51,303 nucleotides of DNA from an uncultured Acetatifactor sp. (GCA_947631615.1 CANRLX010000010.1:1-51303); one strand, 5' to 3'; positions 41,236 through 50,628 are shown, counted from the stretch's first letter. Notes: generated by a model from the sequence alone, not told the origin. Program-made: numbers and translations.

Positions 41236-42021
41236 TTATTTGTTATTTTGCCGCTTCAGCTCCTCGATCTCGTCGAACACCACATCGTTCAGCACCTTGA
41301 TGTAGGTCCCCTTCATGCCGGAGGAGCGGGATTCGATGACTCCCGCGCTCTCAAACTTGCGCAGAGCGTTTACGATCACGGATCTCGTGATGCCCACTCT
41401 GTCCGCGATCTTGCTGGCCACCAGGATCCCCTCCATGCCGTTTAGCTCGTCAAAAATATGGGTGATCGCCTCCATCTCCGAGAAGGAAAGCGTACTGATG
41501 GCAGACTTCACCACCGCCACCTTGCGGCTCTCCTCCGCGTTCTCCTCGTTGACGGCTCTCAGCATCTCAAGCCCCACCACCGTGCTGCCGTACTCGCAGA
41601 GGATGATATCGTCGATGTCGTACTGCTCGTCGCACTTATAAATAAACAGCGTCCCCAGGCGCTCCCCCGCGATCTCGATGGGAGTGATGATCGCCTGGAA
41701 TTTTCGGGTGTCTATGGTCTCAAACCCCAGCGTCTCCAAATTGACGTTCTCCTTGGTGGAGAGCACGCCCAGCAGCCGCTCGTTCAGCATATTGTCAATG
41801 AAACCGCCCACTTCCTCGTCGATCAGCTCCGTGATCGTCTCGATGCCGTCCAGCTTGCCGATGCCCAGCACCTTGCCCTTTCTGCTGATGACTAAAACGT
41901 TGGAATTTAAGATCTCACGCATCACTCTGCAAATGTCATTGAACACAACCTTGCTGGAATTGTTGTTGTGAAGAAGCTTTTCGATCTTCCTCGTCTTATC
42001 CAGCAACTGCACGCTGCTCAT
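41236..42021 (-). CDS. codY: GTP-sensing transcription pleiotropic repressor CodY
   Basis: A global regulator that senses branched-chain amino acids and GTP and represses starvation genes, including motility genes in several Firmicutes. The 261 residues comprise a GAF ligand domain (about 1-155, with L-V-I-S-R-K-G-K-V-L-G near 38-50), a linker and a winged helix-turn-helix, with S-K-I-A-D-R-V-G-I-T-R-S-V-I-V-N-A-L-R-K-F and G-T-Y-I-K-V-L. GGAGGG lies before the ATG. It lies between topA (139-bp gap) and flgB, with its own promoter and terminator. Confidence 0.97.
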   Translation of the reverse strand: MSSVQLLDKTRKIEKLLHNNNSSKVVFNDICRVMREILNSNVLVISRKGKVLGIGKLDGIETITELIDEEVGGFIDNMLNERLLGVLSTKENVNLETLGFETIDTRKFQAIITPIEIAGERLGTLFIYKCDEQYDIDDIILCEYGSTVVGLEMLRAVNEENAEESRKVAVVKSAISTLSFSEMEAITHIFDELNGMEGILVASKIADRVGITRSVIVNALRKFESAGVIESRSSGMKGTYIKVLNDVVFDEIEELKRQNNK

Positions 42022-42078
42022 AGCTGTCCCTCCGTTTCCGAAACCACTTCTGGAGCATTATCACCTGTAAACATAGTT

Positions 42079-42107
42079 ATTCTACCACAAATAAAATCAG
42101 ATTACAA
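42079..42107 (-). promoter_or_regulatory. Promoter of codY
   Basis: TTGTAA (42102-42107), 17 bp and TAGAAT (42079-42084) on the minus strand; about 50 nt leader to the codY ATG. No clear CodY box was seen at this promoter. Confidence 0.6.
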
Positions 42108-42160
42108 TGACAAATCTACGGATTTATTTGTTTTTTTCGTCAGTTGTCAGTCAATTCTGA

Positions 42161-44239
42161 CTATTGTGCCACCGTCTCCTTCTTCTTTTCCACATATCCG
42201 CACTGTTCGTCGGAGCAGACCAGACGGTTCCCTTTCTCCAGAAGCGGCGCGCCGCACCTGGGACAGTCCACGCCGGCCGGCTTCTGCCACGTCATAAACT
42301 CGCACTCGGGATAGCCCACGCAGCCAAAGTATCTCCGGCCCTTCCTGGTCATTTTCATGACAATATCCTTACCGCACCTGGGACAGCTCACGCCGGTCTT
42401 TTCGTAGTAGGGCTTGGTGTTCCTGCAGTCGGGGAACCCGGGACAGGCGAGAAAGCGCCCGTGGGGGCCGTACTTGATCACCATCTGTCTCCCGCAGAGC
42501 TCGCACACCTCGTCCGACACCTCGTCCGCGATGTTGACCTTCGCCAGCGCTTCCTCCGCGTCCTTCACCGCCTCGTCCAGATCCGGATAAAAGTTGGACA
42601 CAATGGTCTTCCAGCGGACGCTCCCCTCCTCGACGCCATCCAGGAGCGCCTCCATGTTGGCGGTAAAGTTCACGTCCACAATGCTGGGGAATGCCTCCTT
42701 CATCATATGGTTCACCACCTCGCCCAGCTCCGTCACATACAAATTCTTGTTCTCCTTGGTCACATAGCGTCTGGCCAGGATCGTGGTGATGGTGGGCGCG
42801 TAGGTGCTGGGACGCCCGATGCCCAGCTCCTCCAGGGCCCGCACCAGGGAAGCCTCCGTATAGTGGGCGGGGGGCTGGGTGAAATGCTGCCTGGGATCGA
42901 AGGAGGCAAACGCCAGCTCGCTGCCCGCGGACAGCTCCGCAGACAGCACGTTCTCCTCCTCCTTATCCTCCTCGGCAATGTAGACGCTCATGAAACCGTC
43001 AAAGATCATACGGGAGGCCGCCATCGTGAAGAGATGCTCCCCCGCCTGGATCTTCACGGAGGTGGTCTCGTATCTGGCAGGACTCATGCGGCTGGCCACA
43101 AAGCGCTTCCAGACAAGCTGGTATAAGCGGAACAGATCCCTGGGGAGCTGTTCCTTGACCAGAGCCGGAATCCGCTCGATATCGGTGGGTCGGATGGCCT
43201 CATGGGCATCCTGGATCTTCTGTTTGTTCCGGATCTCCGCGGCGGAGCCGATCTCGTACGACGGCCCGTAGTGGGAGCCGATAAACTCCCTGGCCATACT
43301 CTCCGCCTCCTCCGAGACACGGGTGGAGTCGGTTCTCAGGTAGGTGATCAGACCCACCGTTCCCTCCCCCTTGATGTCCACGCCCTCGTAGAGCTGCTGG
43401 GCCAGACGCATGGTCTTCTGGGTGGAGAAGCCCAGCACCTTGCTGGCCTCCTGCTGCAGGGTGGAGGTGGTAAAGGGAAGGGGCGGCTTCTTCTGCCGCT
43501 CGCCCTTTTTGACCTCCGTCACGCGGTAGACGGCGCCCTCCAGCGAGGAGAGCAGTTCGTCCATCTGCCGTTTATCGGCGATCGTCTGCTTTTTGCCCGC
43601 CGTCCCGTAATATTTTGCCGTGATGGGCTTTTTCTCCCCCTTCCCCATAAGGTTCACATCCAAGGTCCAGTATTCCTCCGGTATGAAGCCGCTGATCTCC
43701 TCCTCCCTGTCGCAAATGATGCGCAGGGCCACCGACTGGACGCGCCCCGCGCTCAGCCCCCTCTTGATCTTCGCCCACAGAAGCGGGGAGATCCGATAGC
43801 CTACCATGCGGTCCAGCACACGTCTCGCCTGCTGGGCGTCCACAAGGTTCATATCGATCTCTCGGGCGTTCTTTAAGGATTCCTTGACCGCCGTCTTTGT
43901 GATCTCGTTGAAGGTGATGCGGTACACCTTCTTATCCTCCAGCTTCAGCGCATGATAGAGGTGCCACGAGATGGCCTCCCCCTCTCTGTCGGGGTCGGTG
44001 GCCAGGTAGATCTTCTCCGCCTTTTTTACCTCCTTGCGCAGGCTGGCCAAAATATCGCCTTTTCCGCGGATCGTGATGTATTTGGGCTCATAGTCGTGCT
44101 CCACGTCAATGCCCAGCTGGCTCTTTGGAAGATCCCGCACATGTCCGTTGCTGGCCATGACCTCATAGTTGGATCCCAAAAACTTTTTGATGGTCTTCAC
44201 CTTCGCCGGTGACTCCACAATTACTAGATATTTTGCCAT
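42161..44239 (-). CDS. topA: DNA topoisomerase I
   Basis: Type IA topoisomerase that relaxes negative supercoils. Of 692 residues the TOPRIM domain carries E9 (V-E9-S) and D82-P-D84-R-E-G-E; the catalytic tyrosine is Y300 in I-T-Y300-L-R-T-D-S-T-R. Three C-terminal zinc ribbons are visible (C-E-L-C-G, C-P-R-C-G and C-P-R-C-G, each followed by a second C-x(4-5)-C pair), two with the F/Y-P-x-C end. The start is ATG 44239, 6 nt after GGGAGA; an upstream GTG seven codons earlier is weaker. Confidence 0.97.
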   Translation of the reverse strand: MAKYLVIVESPAKVKTIKKFLGSNYEVMASNGHVRDLPKSQLGIDVEHDYEPKYITIRGKGDILASLRKEVKKAEKIYLATDPDREGEAISWHLYHALKLEDKKVYRITFNEITKTAVKESLKNAREIDMNLVDAQQARRVLDRMVGYRISPLLWAKIKRGLSAGRVQSVALRIICDREEEISGFIPEEYWTLDVNLMGKGEKKPITAKYYGTAGKKQTIADKRQMDELLSSLEGAVYRVTEVKKGERQKKPPLPFTTSTLQQEASKVLGFSTQKTMRLAQQLYEGVDIKGEGTVGLITYLRTDSTRVSEEAESMAREFIGSHYGPSYEIGSAAEIRNKQKIQDAHEAIRPTDIERIPALVKEQLPRDLFRLYQLVWKRFVASRMSPARYETTSVKIQAGEHLFTMAASRMIFDGFMSVYIAEEDKEEENVLSAELSAGSELAFASFDPRQHFTQPPAHYTEASLVRALEELGIGRPSTYAPTITTILARRYVTKENKNLYVTELGEVVNHMMKEAFPSIVDVNFTANMEALLDGVEEGSVRWKTIVSNFYPDLDEAVKDAEEALAKVNIADEVSDEVCELCGRQMVIKYGPHGRFLACPGFPDCRNTKPYYEKTGVSCPRCGKDIVMKMTRKGRRYFGCVGYPECEFMTWQKPAGVDCPRCGAPLLEKGNRLVCSDEQCGYVEKKKETVAQ

Positions 44240-44362
44240 TGTTTTCTCCCCTTGTGTCACTGATATTCTGTCGAAACGGCGAAAAACAGGGCTTCTCTTC
44301 CACCGTCACAATGTATTTTATACCGGAAAGCTTCCATATATTATTCATTGGAATCGTGAACC

Positions 44363-44391
44363 ACTATACACCAAAAAAAGTGGGGGCGCAA
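44363..44391 (-). promoter_or_regulatory. Probable promoter of topA
   Basis: TTGCGC (44386-44391), 17 bp and TATAGT (44363-44368) on the minus strand, with a leader of about 115 nt. The -35 match is weak (3 of 6). A TATAAA further downstream lacks a matching -35. Confidence 0.45.
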
Positions 44392-44427
44392 GTTTTTTTA
44401 TTTTTTTTTAAGTATTGAGCCGAACGC

Positions 44428-44459
44428 AAAAAATGCCGAAGTCTTTCGACCTTCAGCAT
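44428..44459 (-). terminator. Terminator after tRNA-Glu
   Basis: The stem ATGCTGAAG / CTTCGGCAT (44451-44459 and 44433-44441; one G-T pair), with a 9-nt loop, is followed on the minus strand by TTTTTG. It lies 37 bp past the tRNA 3' end. Confidence 0.8.
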
Positions 44460-44495
44460 CTTCTGGGGTTGGGCTATTCTTTTCAAAATAGTCAA

Positions 44496-44567
44496 CAGCT
44501 GATAGGGGAATCGAACCCCTGTTTCCGCCGTGAGAGGGCGGCGTCTTAACCGCTTGACCAATCAGCC
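44496..44567 (-). tRNA. tRNA-Glu (anticodon CUC)
   Basis: A 72-nt tRNA on the minus strand. Acceptor GGCTGAT / ATCAGCT, D arm GTC..GAC, anticodon stem CCGCC / GGCGG with loop CTCTCAC (anticodon CTC, reading GAG), T arm AGGGG / CCCCT with TTCGATT, and G as discriminator base. CCA is not encoded. It has its own promoter and terminator. All stems pair fully, so it should be functional. Confidence 0.95.
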
Positions 44568-44621
44568 ATATCCTCCGCCTGCACAGCCCCATTTTGGAAG
44601 CCGCATCAGCAGTACTTGTCT

Positions 44622-44650
44622 ATCATAATACATCTGTCTTAAAAAAGCAA
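44622..44650 (-). promoter_or_regulatory. Promoter of tRNA-Glu
   Basis: TTGCTT (44645-44650), 17 bp and TATGAT (44622-44627) on the minus strand, about 50 nt upstream of the tRNA. Confidence 0.6.
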
Positions 44651-44695
44651 GCAGTTTTTTCAAAAATTTTTCATTTTTCCGACGAAGCGGGCCGG

Positions 44696-44735
44696 ACGCA
44701 GGAAAAAAGGCCGCTCTGCGGCAGTTTTCCTGCGT
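44696..44735 (-). terminator. Terminator of polC
   Basis: A nested hairpin: inner stem GCCGC / GCGGC with loop AGA, followed on the minus strand by C and six T, which also pair with the outer ACGCAGGAAAA arm. It lies 11 bp past the polC stop. Confidence 0.85.
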
Positions 44736-44745
44736 TCCAATTCTC

Positions 44746-47700
44746 TCACACAAAGTCAAACAGGCTGATCTGGTTGGACTCCGGCAGCTTTCCCAAAAGT
44801 CCCAGGGACGACATCAGATCCGTGATCGTCTTGGACACCTTGGTGCGCTGGATAAAATCCTCCTTGGACAGGAAGGGACCGTCCTTGGCCGCCTCCACAA
44901 TGGCGTCCGCCGCCTTCTCGCCCAGCCCCTCTATGCTGCTTAAGGAGGGCATCAGTCTGCCGTTTACGATCTGGAAGGAACGGGACTGGGCGGTGTAGAT
45001 ATCCAGGGGCTCAAACTCAAATCCCCTGGCGTACATCTCCTGTACCACCCGCATATCGCCGTAGGCATCCTTCTCACGGTTGCTCAGATCGTCCAGCCGC
45101 TTTTTGTACTCCGCCATAATTCCCTCCAGATGGGCCTGCCCCTGGCACATAAGTTCGTAGGAGAACGCCTTGGCGCGAATACTGAAAAACGCCCCGTAGT
45201 ACGCCAGCGGATAGTGGATCTTACAGTAGGCGATGCGCCACGCCATCATCACGTAGGCCGCCGCGTGCGCCTTGGGGAACATGTATTTGATCTTCTCGCA
45301 GGACCAAATGTACCAGTCCGGCACCTTGTGATCCATCATATCCTTCTTCCACTCCGGCCACTTGTCGCACTTTCCCTTCGCCACCGTGCCCTTTCTCACC
45401 GCCTCCATGATCTTGAAGGATTCCTCCGACTCAACGCCCATCTGTATCAGGTAGGTCATAATGTCGTCGCGGGTGCAGATGGCGGTGGAGATGGTGGCCT
45501 TGCCCTCCTGGATCAGGGTCTGGGCGTTTCCCAGCCACACATCCGTCCCGTGGGCCAGTCCGGCGATACGCACCAGATCGGAGAACGCCTGGGGCTTGGT
45601 GTCCAAAAGCATCTGCATGGCGAAATCCGTCCCAAACTCCGGAATCCCCAGCGCCCCCAGCTTGCAGCCGCCGATCTGATCCGGCGTGATCCCCAGGGCG
45701 TCCGTGTTCTGAAAGAGGCTCATCACGTCCTTTCCGTCCAGGGGGATCGTGGTGGGCTCCCTGCCCGTCATATCCTGCAGCATCCGGATCATGGTGGGGT
45801 CATCGTGTCCCAGAATGTCCAGCTTCAGCAGATTGTGGTCGATGGAATGGTAGTCAAAATGCGTGGTGACCGTGTCCGTCTCCATATCGTTAGCCGGATG
45901 CTGCACCGGCGTGAAGGAGTTGATGTCCTGCCCCAGCGGGAGCACGATGATGCCGCCGGGATGCTGTCCGGTGCTTTTTCGCACGCCGGTACAGCCCAGG
46001 GAGATCCTCTCCACCTCGCTGTTTCGCTTGTGTATCTCCCGATTCTCATAATATTTCTTCACATAGCCGAAGGCCGTCTTGTCCGCTATGGTCCCGATGG
46101 TCCCCGCCCGGAAGGTCTGCCCCGCGCCGAAGATCACCTCGGTGTACTTATGCGCCTTGGACTGGTATTCTCCGGAAAAATTCAGATCGATATCCGGCTC
46201 CTTGTCCCCCTTAAAGCCCAGAAAGGTCTCGAAGGGAATGTCGAATCCATCCTTGTGCAGCGGCTCCCCGCAGACGGGACACGCCTTGTCCGGCATATCG
46301 ATCCCCGCCTTGCCGGCATACGCCTTCACCTCGTCGCTGTCAAAGTCCACATAATGGCACTTGCTGCAGTAATAGTGGGGACTTAAAGGGTTTACCTCCG
46401 TGATCCCCGACATGGTGGCCACGAAGGAGCTTCCCACGGAGCCTCTGGAGCCCACCAGATAGCCGTCCTCCACGGATTTCCACACCAGCTTCTGGGCGAT
46501 GATGTACATCACGGCAAAGCCGTTGGAGATAATGGAATGAAGCTCCCGCTCCAGGCGCTCCTCCACGATCTTCGGCAGGTCGGGGCCGTAGATCTCATGG
46601 GCCCGCCGGTAGCAGATATCCGTCAGCGTCTTGTCGCTGTCCGGTATGACCGGCGCACACTTGTCCGGCCGCACGGGGGCAATGGTCTCGATCATGTCCG
46701 CGATCATGTTGGTGTTCTTTATGACCACTTCCTCCGCCTTCTCGCTCCCCAGATAGGCAAACTCCTCCAGCATCTCCTCCGTGGTGTGCAGATACAGGGG
46801 CGCCTGCTTGTCCGCATCCTCAAATCCTCTTCCGTCCATGATGATGCGGCGGTAGATCTCATCCTCCGGATCCAAAAAGTGCACGTCGCAGGTGGCGACC
46901 ACCGGCTTGTGAAACTGCTCTCCCAGCGCCACCACCCTGCGGTTCATGTTTTGGATATCCTCCAGGGAATGGATGCTTCTCACCTTGTCCGACTGGATCA
47001 TAAACAGGTTGTTCCCACAGGGCTGTATCTCCAGATAATCGTAAAAGCTCACAAGACGGGCGATCTGCACGTCGCTCTGTCCCTCCAAAAGCGCCTGGTA
47101 GAGCTCCCCCGCCTCGCAGGCGCTCCCCAAAATCAGGCCCTCCCGGTATTTCATCACCAGACTCTTGGGGATCTTGGGCCGCCTGTTAAAATAGGTCAGG
47201 TGGGACTCGGACACCAGGCGGTACAGGTTGATGCGCCCCAGGTCGTTCTTCGCCAGGATAATGGCGTGGTGGGAGGGCATACGGGCGATCGCCGCCGTGC
47301 TGGACTCGCCCATAGCGTTGACCTGCGCCAGCGTGAGCACCCCTCTCTCCCTCATCATCTGAATAAATTTCACAAAAATCCTGGCGGTGCACTCCGCGTC
47401 GTCCACCGCCCGATGGTGGTTCTCCAGCGCAATGTTGAGCGTCTTTGCCACCGCGTCCAGCGTGTGCTTCGACTGGTGGGGAAAAAGCACGCGGGATATG
47501 CCCACCGTATCCACGTAGGTAAATGTGTCGGGCAGCTCCATGCGCCGGCAGTTCTCCATGATAAAGCTCATGTCGAAGCCCGCGTTGTGGGCCACCATGA
47601 CGCAGCCCCTTGCAAACTCCAAAAAGGCGGGCAGGATCTCCTCGATCCCGGGAGCGTTTACCACCATCTCGTCGTTGATGCCGGTCAGCTTCTCGATCTC

Positions 47701-49416
47701 ATAGGGGATCGGCACCCCGGGGTTGACAAACGCAGAAAAGCGGTCCGCGATCTCTCCTCCCGACACCTTGACCGCCCCGATCTCGATAATGCGGTTATGG
47801 ACCGGAGAAAAGCCGGTGGTCTCTATGTCAAAGACCACAAAGTCCTCCTGCAGGTCCTGTCCCCTCTCTCCGGTGACGATCTCCTTCAGATCATCCACCA
47901 GATAGGCCTCCACGCCGTAGATGATCTTAAAAAAGTCCTGTTTGTCCGGCTCCGGATCTCCGGCCTCCTTCCGTCTCCCCTTCTCCTCCTTCCAGAGGTC
48001 CTCCCACACATGGTTTGCATCGGTAAAGCTCTGCACGACCCCGTGGTCGGTGATGGCGATCGCCCTGTGGCCCCACTTGTACGCGCGTTTTACGATATCC
48101 TTGGCCTCTGAGACGCCGTCCATCTCGCTCATCTTGGTGTGGCAGTGAAGCTCTACCCGCCTGCGCGGGGCGGTATCCTTTCTGGCCGTGGTGAAATCCG
48201 GTATCTTCTTGATTCCGGCCAGGGATCCGATCGTCAGTTCATGGTCAAACTTGTCCATCATGCAGATGCCCTTGACCTTGATAAAGGCTCCCGCCTTCAG
48301 CTCCCCCGTCAGCTCCTTCACCTGCTCGTTTTTCACAAAAAGCTTTACCGTCATGGTGTCAGTAAAATCTGTCATATCAAAAATAACAATCGTTTTTTCA
48401 TTTTTGATGGGGCGCTCCTCCACCTTCAGGACCTTGCCCCGAATGACCACCTCGCCCATCTCGCCGATGAGCTCCTCGATCTTGATGGCCTCCTCCTCAA
48501 AGTCCCGCCCGTAGATCACGTCGGGATCGTCCGAGCGCTTCAGGGCGCCGCGCCCGAAGTCGCCGCCCCGCTTGTAGTCTCCCCTCTTGTAGTCCCCCTT
48601 CTTGTAGTCTCCCTTTTTGAAATCCCCCTTCTTCGGTTCTCCCCGTTTGACATCCGACGCCCCCGAAAAGCTTCTGGTCGTTCCGCCTCTCTGGACGGGG
48701 GCATTTCCTGCCGCATCCCCGGAAAGTCCCTCGCCCGCTTCCTCGGCGGACGCTGCGCCCCCCGTAGCCGCGCCCTCTGCGCCGCTCTCAAAGGCCGGCG
48801 CTGCCGCCCCGTCCCCGTAGCCGCCGGATCCGCCTCCCCGGACGCGGCTGTAGATCTCCTCCACCTTCAGCCGGATCCGAAGATCGTCCTCCTTTTCGTG
48901 CTTTCCGTCCTCGGCCTGCCGGTACGCCACATGGACCGACACCAAAAATCCGCACCGCTCCACCAGCACCTTCGTGAGCACCCGTACCAGCTCCTCCTCC
49001 CTGCTTCGCGTCAGCACCGAATCCTCCACCGTCAGAAGCACCTGATCCTCCTCCGGATAGGTGATTTCCGCCGTGCGGAAGGCATTGTACTCAATATGGC
49101 TGTAATCCTTCAGTTCTGACAAAATACTCTCCCGATAGACGGCCATCAGCTTCTCGGGCGTGTACTGGGAGGACAGCTCAAAGCGCTCATAGATCTTCAC
49201 CGTCAGATTAGCGTCCGGAAAGAGCTGCCGCTTGATCTCCCGCTCCGCGGTCCAGATATCCTCCTTTAGGATCAGCCTGGTGCTGAACACATAAATGCGC
49301 AGAAAGTCCTTCCTCTTAGTGGCGGAGACCTTCTCCACCACCGCCTGCTCCAGGATGTCATGGGTGCTCTGATTCAGTTTCAGCGTCGGAAATACTTCCA
49401 TAAAAGGTTTTGCCAT
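44746..49416 (-). CDS. polC: DNA polymerase III PolC-type, alpha subunit with proofreading exonuclease
   Basis: The Gram-positive replicative polymerase, 1556 residues. Order: N-terminal domain (1-190), a Gly/Ala-rich then K/R-G-D-Y-repeat linker (about 193-300), an OB fold (about 320-405), PHP domain starting V421-E-L-H-C-H-T, a DEDDh exonuclease inserted at about 525-685 (D530-I-E532-T-T-G, H609-N with D615, H668 and D673), a second PHP part, a zinc-ribbon-like segment (C-S-K-C, C-P-V-C) and the palm with P-D-I-D-L-N-F-S. The start is ATG 49416 with GGAG upstream; an in-frame TTG lies four codons earlier. It lies downstream of ispG, the usual clostridial order. Confidence 0.98.
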   Translation of the reverse strand: MAKPFMEVFPTLKLNQSTHDILEQAVVEKVSATKRKDFLRIYVFSTRLILKEDIWTAEREIKRQLFPDANLTVKIYERFELSSQYTPEKLMAVYRESILSELKDYSHIEYNAFRTAEITYPEEDQVLLTVEDSVLTRSREEELVRVLTKVLVERCGFLVSVHVAYRQAEDGKHEKEDDLRIRLKVEEIYSRVRGGGSGGYGDGAAAPAFESGAEGAATGGAASAEEAGEGLSGDAAGNAPVQRGGTTRSFSGASDVKRGEPKKGDFKKGDYKKGDYKRGDYKRGGDFGRGALKRSDDPDVIYGRDFEEEAIKIEELIGEMGEVVIRGKVLKVEERPIKNEKTIVIFDMTDFTDTMTVKLFVKNEQVKELTGELKAGAFIKVKGICMMDKFDHELTIGSLAGIKKIPDFTTARKDTAPRRRVELHCHTKMSEMDGVSEAKDIVKRAYKWGHRAIAITDHGVVQSFTDANHVWEDLWKEEKGRRKEAGDPEPDKQDFFKIIYGVEAYLVDDLKEIVTGERGQDLQEDFVVFDIETTGFSPVHNRIIEIGAVKVSGGEIADRFSAFVNPGVPIPYEIEKLTGINDEMVVNAPGIEEILPAFLEFARGCVMVAHNAGFDMSFIMENCRRMELPDTFTYVDTVGISRVLFPHQSKHTLDAVAKTLNIALENHHRAVDDAECTARIFVKFIQMMRERGVLTLAQVNAMGESSTAAIARMPSHHAIILAKNDLGRINLYRLVSESHLTYFNRRPKIPKSLVMKYREGLILGSACEAGELYQALLEGQSDVQIARLVSFYDYLEIQPCGNNLFMIQSDKVRSIHSLEDIQNMNRRVVALGEQFHKPVVATCDVHFLDPEDEIYRRIIMDGRGFEDADKQAPLYLHTTEEMLEEFAYLGSEKAEEVVIKNTNMIADMIETIAPVRPDKCAPVIPDSDKTLTDICYRRAHEIYGPDLPKIVEERLERELHSIISNGFAVMYIIAQKLVWKSVEDGYLVGSRGSVGSSFVATMSGITEVNPLSPHYYCSKCHYVDFDSDEVKAYAGKAGIDMPDKACPVCGEPLHKDGFDIPFETFLGFKGDKEPDIDLNFSGEYQSKAHKYTEVIFGAGQTFRAGTIGTIADKTAFGYVKKYYENREIHKRNSEVERISLGCTGVRKSTGQHPGGIIVLPLGQDINSFTPVQHPANDMETDTVTTHFDYHSIDHNLLKLDILGHDDPTMIRMLQDMTGREPTTIPLDGKDVMSLFQNTDALGITPDQIGGCKLGALGIPEFGTDFAMQMLLDTKPQAFSDLVRIAGLAHGTDVWLGNAQTLIQEGKATISTAICTRDDIMTYLIQMGVESEESFKIMEAVRKGTVAKGKCDKWPEWKKDMMDHKVPDWYIWSCEKIKYMFPKAHAAAYVMMAWRIAYCKIHYPLAYYGAFFSIRAKAFSYELMCQGQAHLEGIMAEYKKRLDDLSNREKDAYGDMRVVQEMYARGFEFEPLDIYTAQSRSFQIVNGRLMPSLSSIEGLGEKAADAIVEAAKDGPFLSKEDFIQRTKVSKTITDLMSSLGLLGKLPESNQISLFDFV
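48517..48840 (-). repeat. Low-complexity insert with 15-bp repeats inside polC
   Basis: Codes residues about 193-300 of PolC. The first half is Gly/Ala/Glu-rich; residues about 262-285 are about five tandem units of K-K/R-G-D-Y/F (15 bp each; 48562-48633). All copies are in frame. The insert joins the N-terminal domain to the OB fold and is strongly basic in its repeat part. Confidence 0.85.
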
Positions 49417-49488
49417 GTCTTGCTCCAAGCTATAAATAAGCTTTAACTATGCTTTAAATAACTTCTGTTATTATTTGCTTTATTGGTT

Positions 49489-50580
49489 TTATTTGTTGGG
49501 ATCCCAGTTGTCCAGTTCTTCCTTCAGCGCGCTCAAAAGCCCGCTCTCCGGCACCTTGCGGACGATCTCGCCCCTCTTGATGAGAAGTCCCTCTCCAATG
49601 CCTCCGGCCACGCCCAGATCCGCCTCTCTGGCTTCCCCGGGGCCGTTGACCGCACATCCCATCACGGCGACCTTGATGTCCAGCGGGTAATCCTCCACCA
49701 GCTTCTCCACCTGGGATGCCAGACCGATCAGGTCGATCTGTGTCCTGCCGCAGGTGGGACAGGAGACCACCTCGATGCCGCCCTTTCTGAGTCCCAGGGT
49801 GCGCAGGATCAGCCGCGCGGACCGAATCTCCTCCACAGGATTCCCCGTCAGAGACACGCGGATGGTATCGCCGATCCCCTGGTGAAGGATCAGCCCCAGA
49901 CCGATGGCGGACTTGATATTGCCGCTTTGGATCGTTCCGGACTCCGTGATCCCCACGTGGAGGGGATAGAGCGTCCTGCCTGCCAGCAGTTCGTGCGCCT
50001 TCACGCACATGAGCACGTCGGAGGACTTGATGCTGATGACCAGATTGTCATACCCCATATCCTCTATCCTATGTACCTTGTCCAGCGCGCTCTCCACGAT
50101 CCCCTCAGCGGTGACACCGCCGTACTTTTCCAACAGGGGCTTCTCCAGGGATCCGCTGTTGACCCCGACGCGGATGGGAATCTCTCTCTCCTTTGCCACG
50201 TCCACCACGGCCTTCAGCCTGTCGTCGCTCCCGATATTGCCCGGATTGATGCGGATCTTATCCGCGCCGTTCTCCATAGCGGCAATAGCCATTTTGTAGT
50301 CAAAATGAATGTCCGCCACCAGGGGGATATGGATCTGCTTTTTAATCTCCGCCAGCGCCTTTGCCGCCTCCGGCGTCGGAACGGTGCAGCGGATGATCTC
50401 ACAGCCCGCCCGCTCCAGCTCCAAAATCTGCGCGACGGTAGCCTGCACGTCCTCCGTCCTTGTGTTGGTCATGGACTGGATCAAAATGGGGTTGCCCCCT
50501 CCGATCACCCGATCCCCGATGCGGACGACCCTGGTGTGCAGACGACTGGGAGAATCCGTATTTGTGCTCTGATTGCTCAT
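49489..50580 (-). CDS. ispG: 4-hydroxy-3-methylbut-2-enyl diphosphate synthase IspG
   Basis: A [4Fe-4S] enzyme of the MEP isoprenoid pathway (MEcPP to HMBPP). The 363 residues carry the cluster ligands C274, C277 (S-C274-P-T-C277-G-R-T-Q) and C309 (M-G-C309-A-V-N-G-P-G), plus E316. The TIM barrel is marked by D-I-H-F-D-Y and R-I-N-P-G-N-I-G. The start is ATG 50580, 5 nt after AAAGGAG. A 16-bp duplication lies directly upstream. The gene order phosphatase-ispG-polC fits a single unit; no terminator separates them. Confidence 0.97.
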   Translation of the reverse strand: MSNQSTNTDSPSRLHTRVVRIGDRVIGGGNPILIQSMTNTRTEDVQATVAQILELERAGCEIIRCTVPTPEAAKALAEIKKQIHIPLVADIHFDYKMAIAAMENGADKIRINPGNIGSDDRLKAVVDVAKEREIPIRVGVNSGSLEKPLLEKYGGVTAEGIVESALDKVHRIEDMGYDNLVISIKSSDVLMCVKAHELLAGRTLYPLHVGITESGTIQSGNIKSAIGLGLILHQGIGDTIRVSLTGNPVEEIRSARLILRTLGLRKGGIEVVSCPTCGRTQIDLIGLASQVEKLVEDYPLDIKVAVMGCAVNGPGEAREADLGVAGGIGEGLLIKRGEIVRKVPESGLLSALKEELDNWDPNK

Positions 50581-50596
50581 AGGCGCTCCTTTCATG

Positions 50597-50628
50597 CTTC
50601 GTGTTCCTTAAGCTTCGTATTCCTTAAG
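50597..50628 (-). repeat. Tandem 16-bp duplication at the phosphatase-ispG junction
   Basis: On the minus strand CTTAAGGAATACGAAG is followed directly by CTTAAGGAACACGAAG, with one base different. The second copy supplies the TAA stop of the phosphatase gene, so the duplication shaped its C-terminus (A-T-L-K-E-Y-E-A). Confidence 0.85.

Noticed and set aside
46537..48111. 524-codon plus-strand frame opposite polC, and a similar one from 49483
   Set aside because: Mirror frames of polC and ispG; no start signals or domains.
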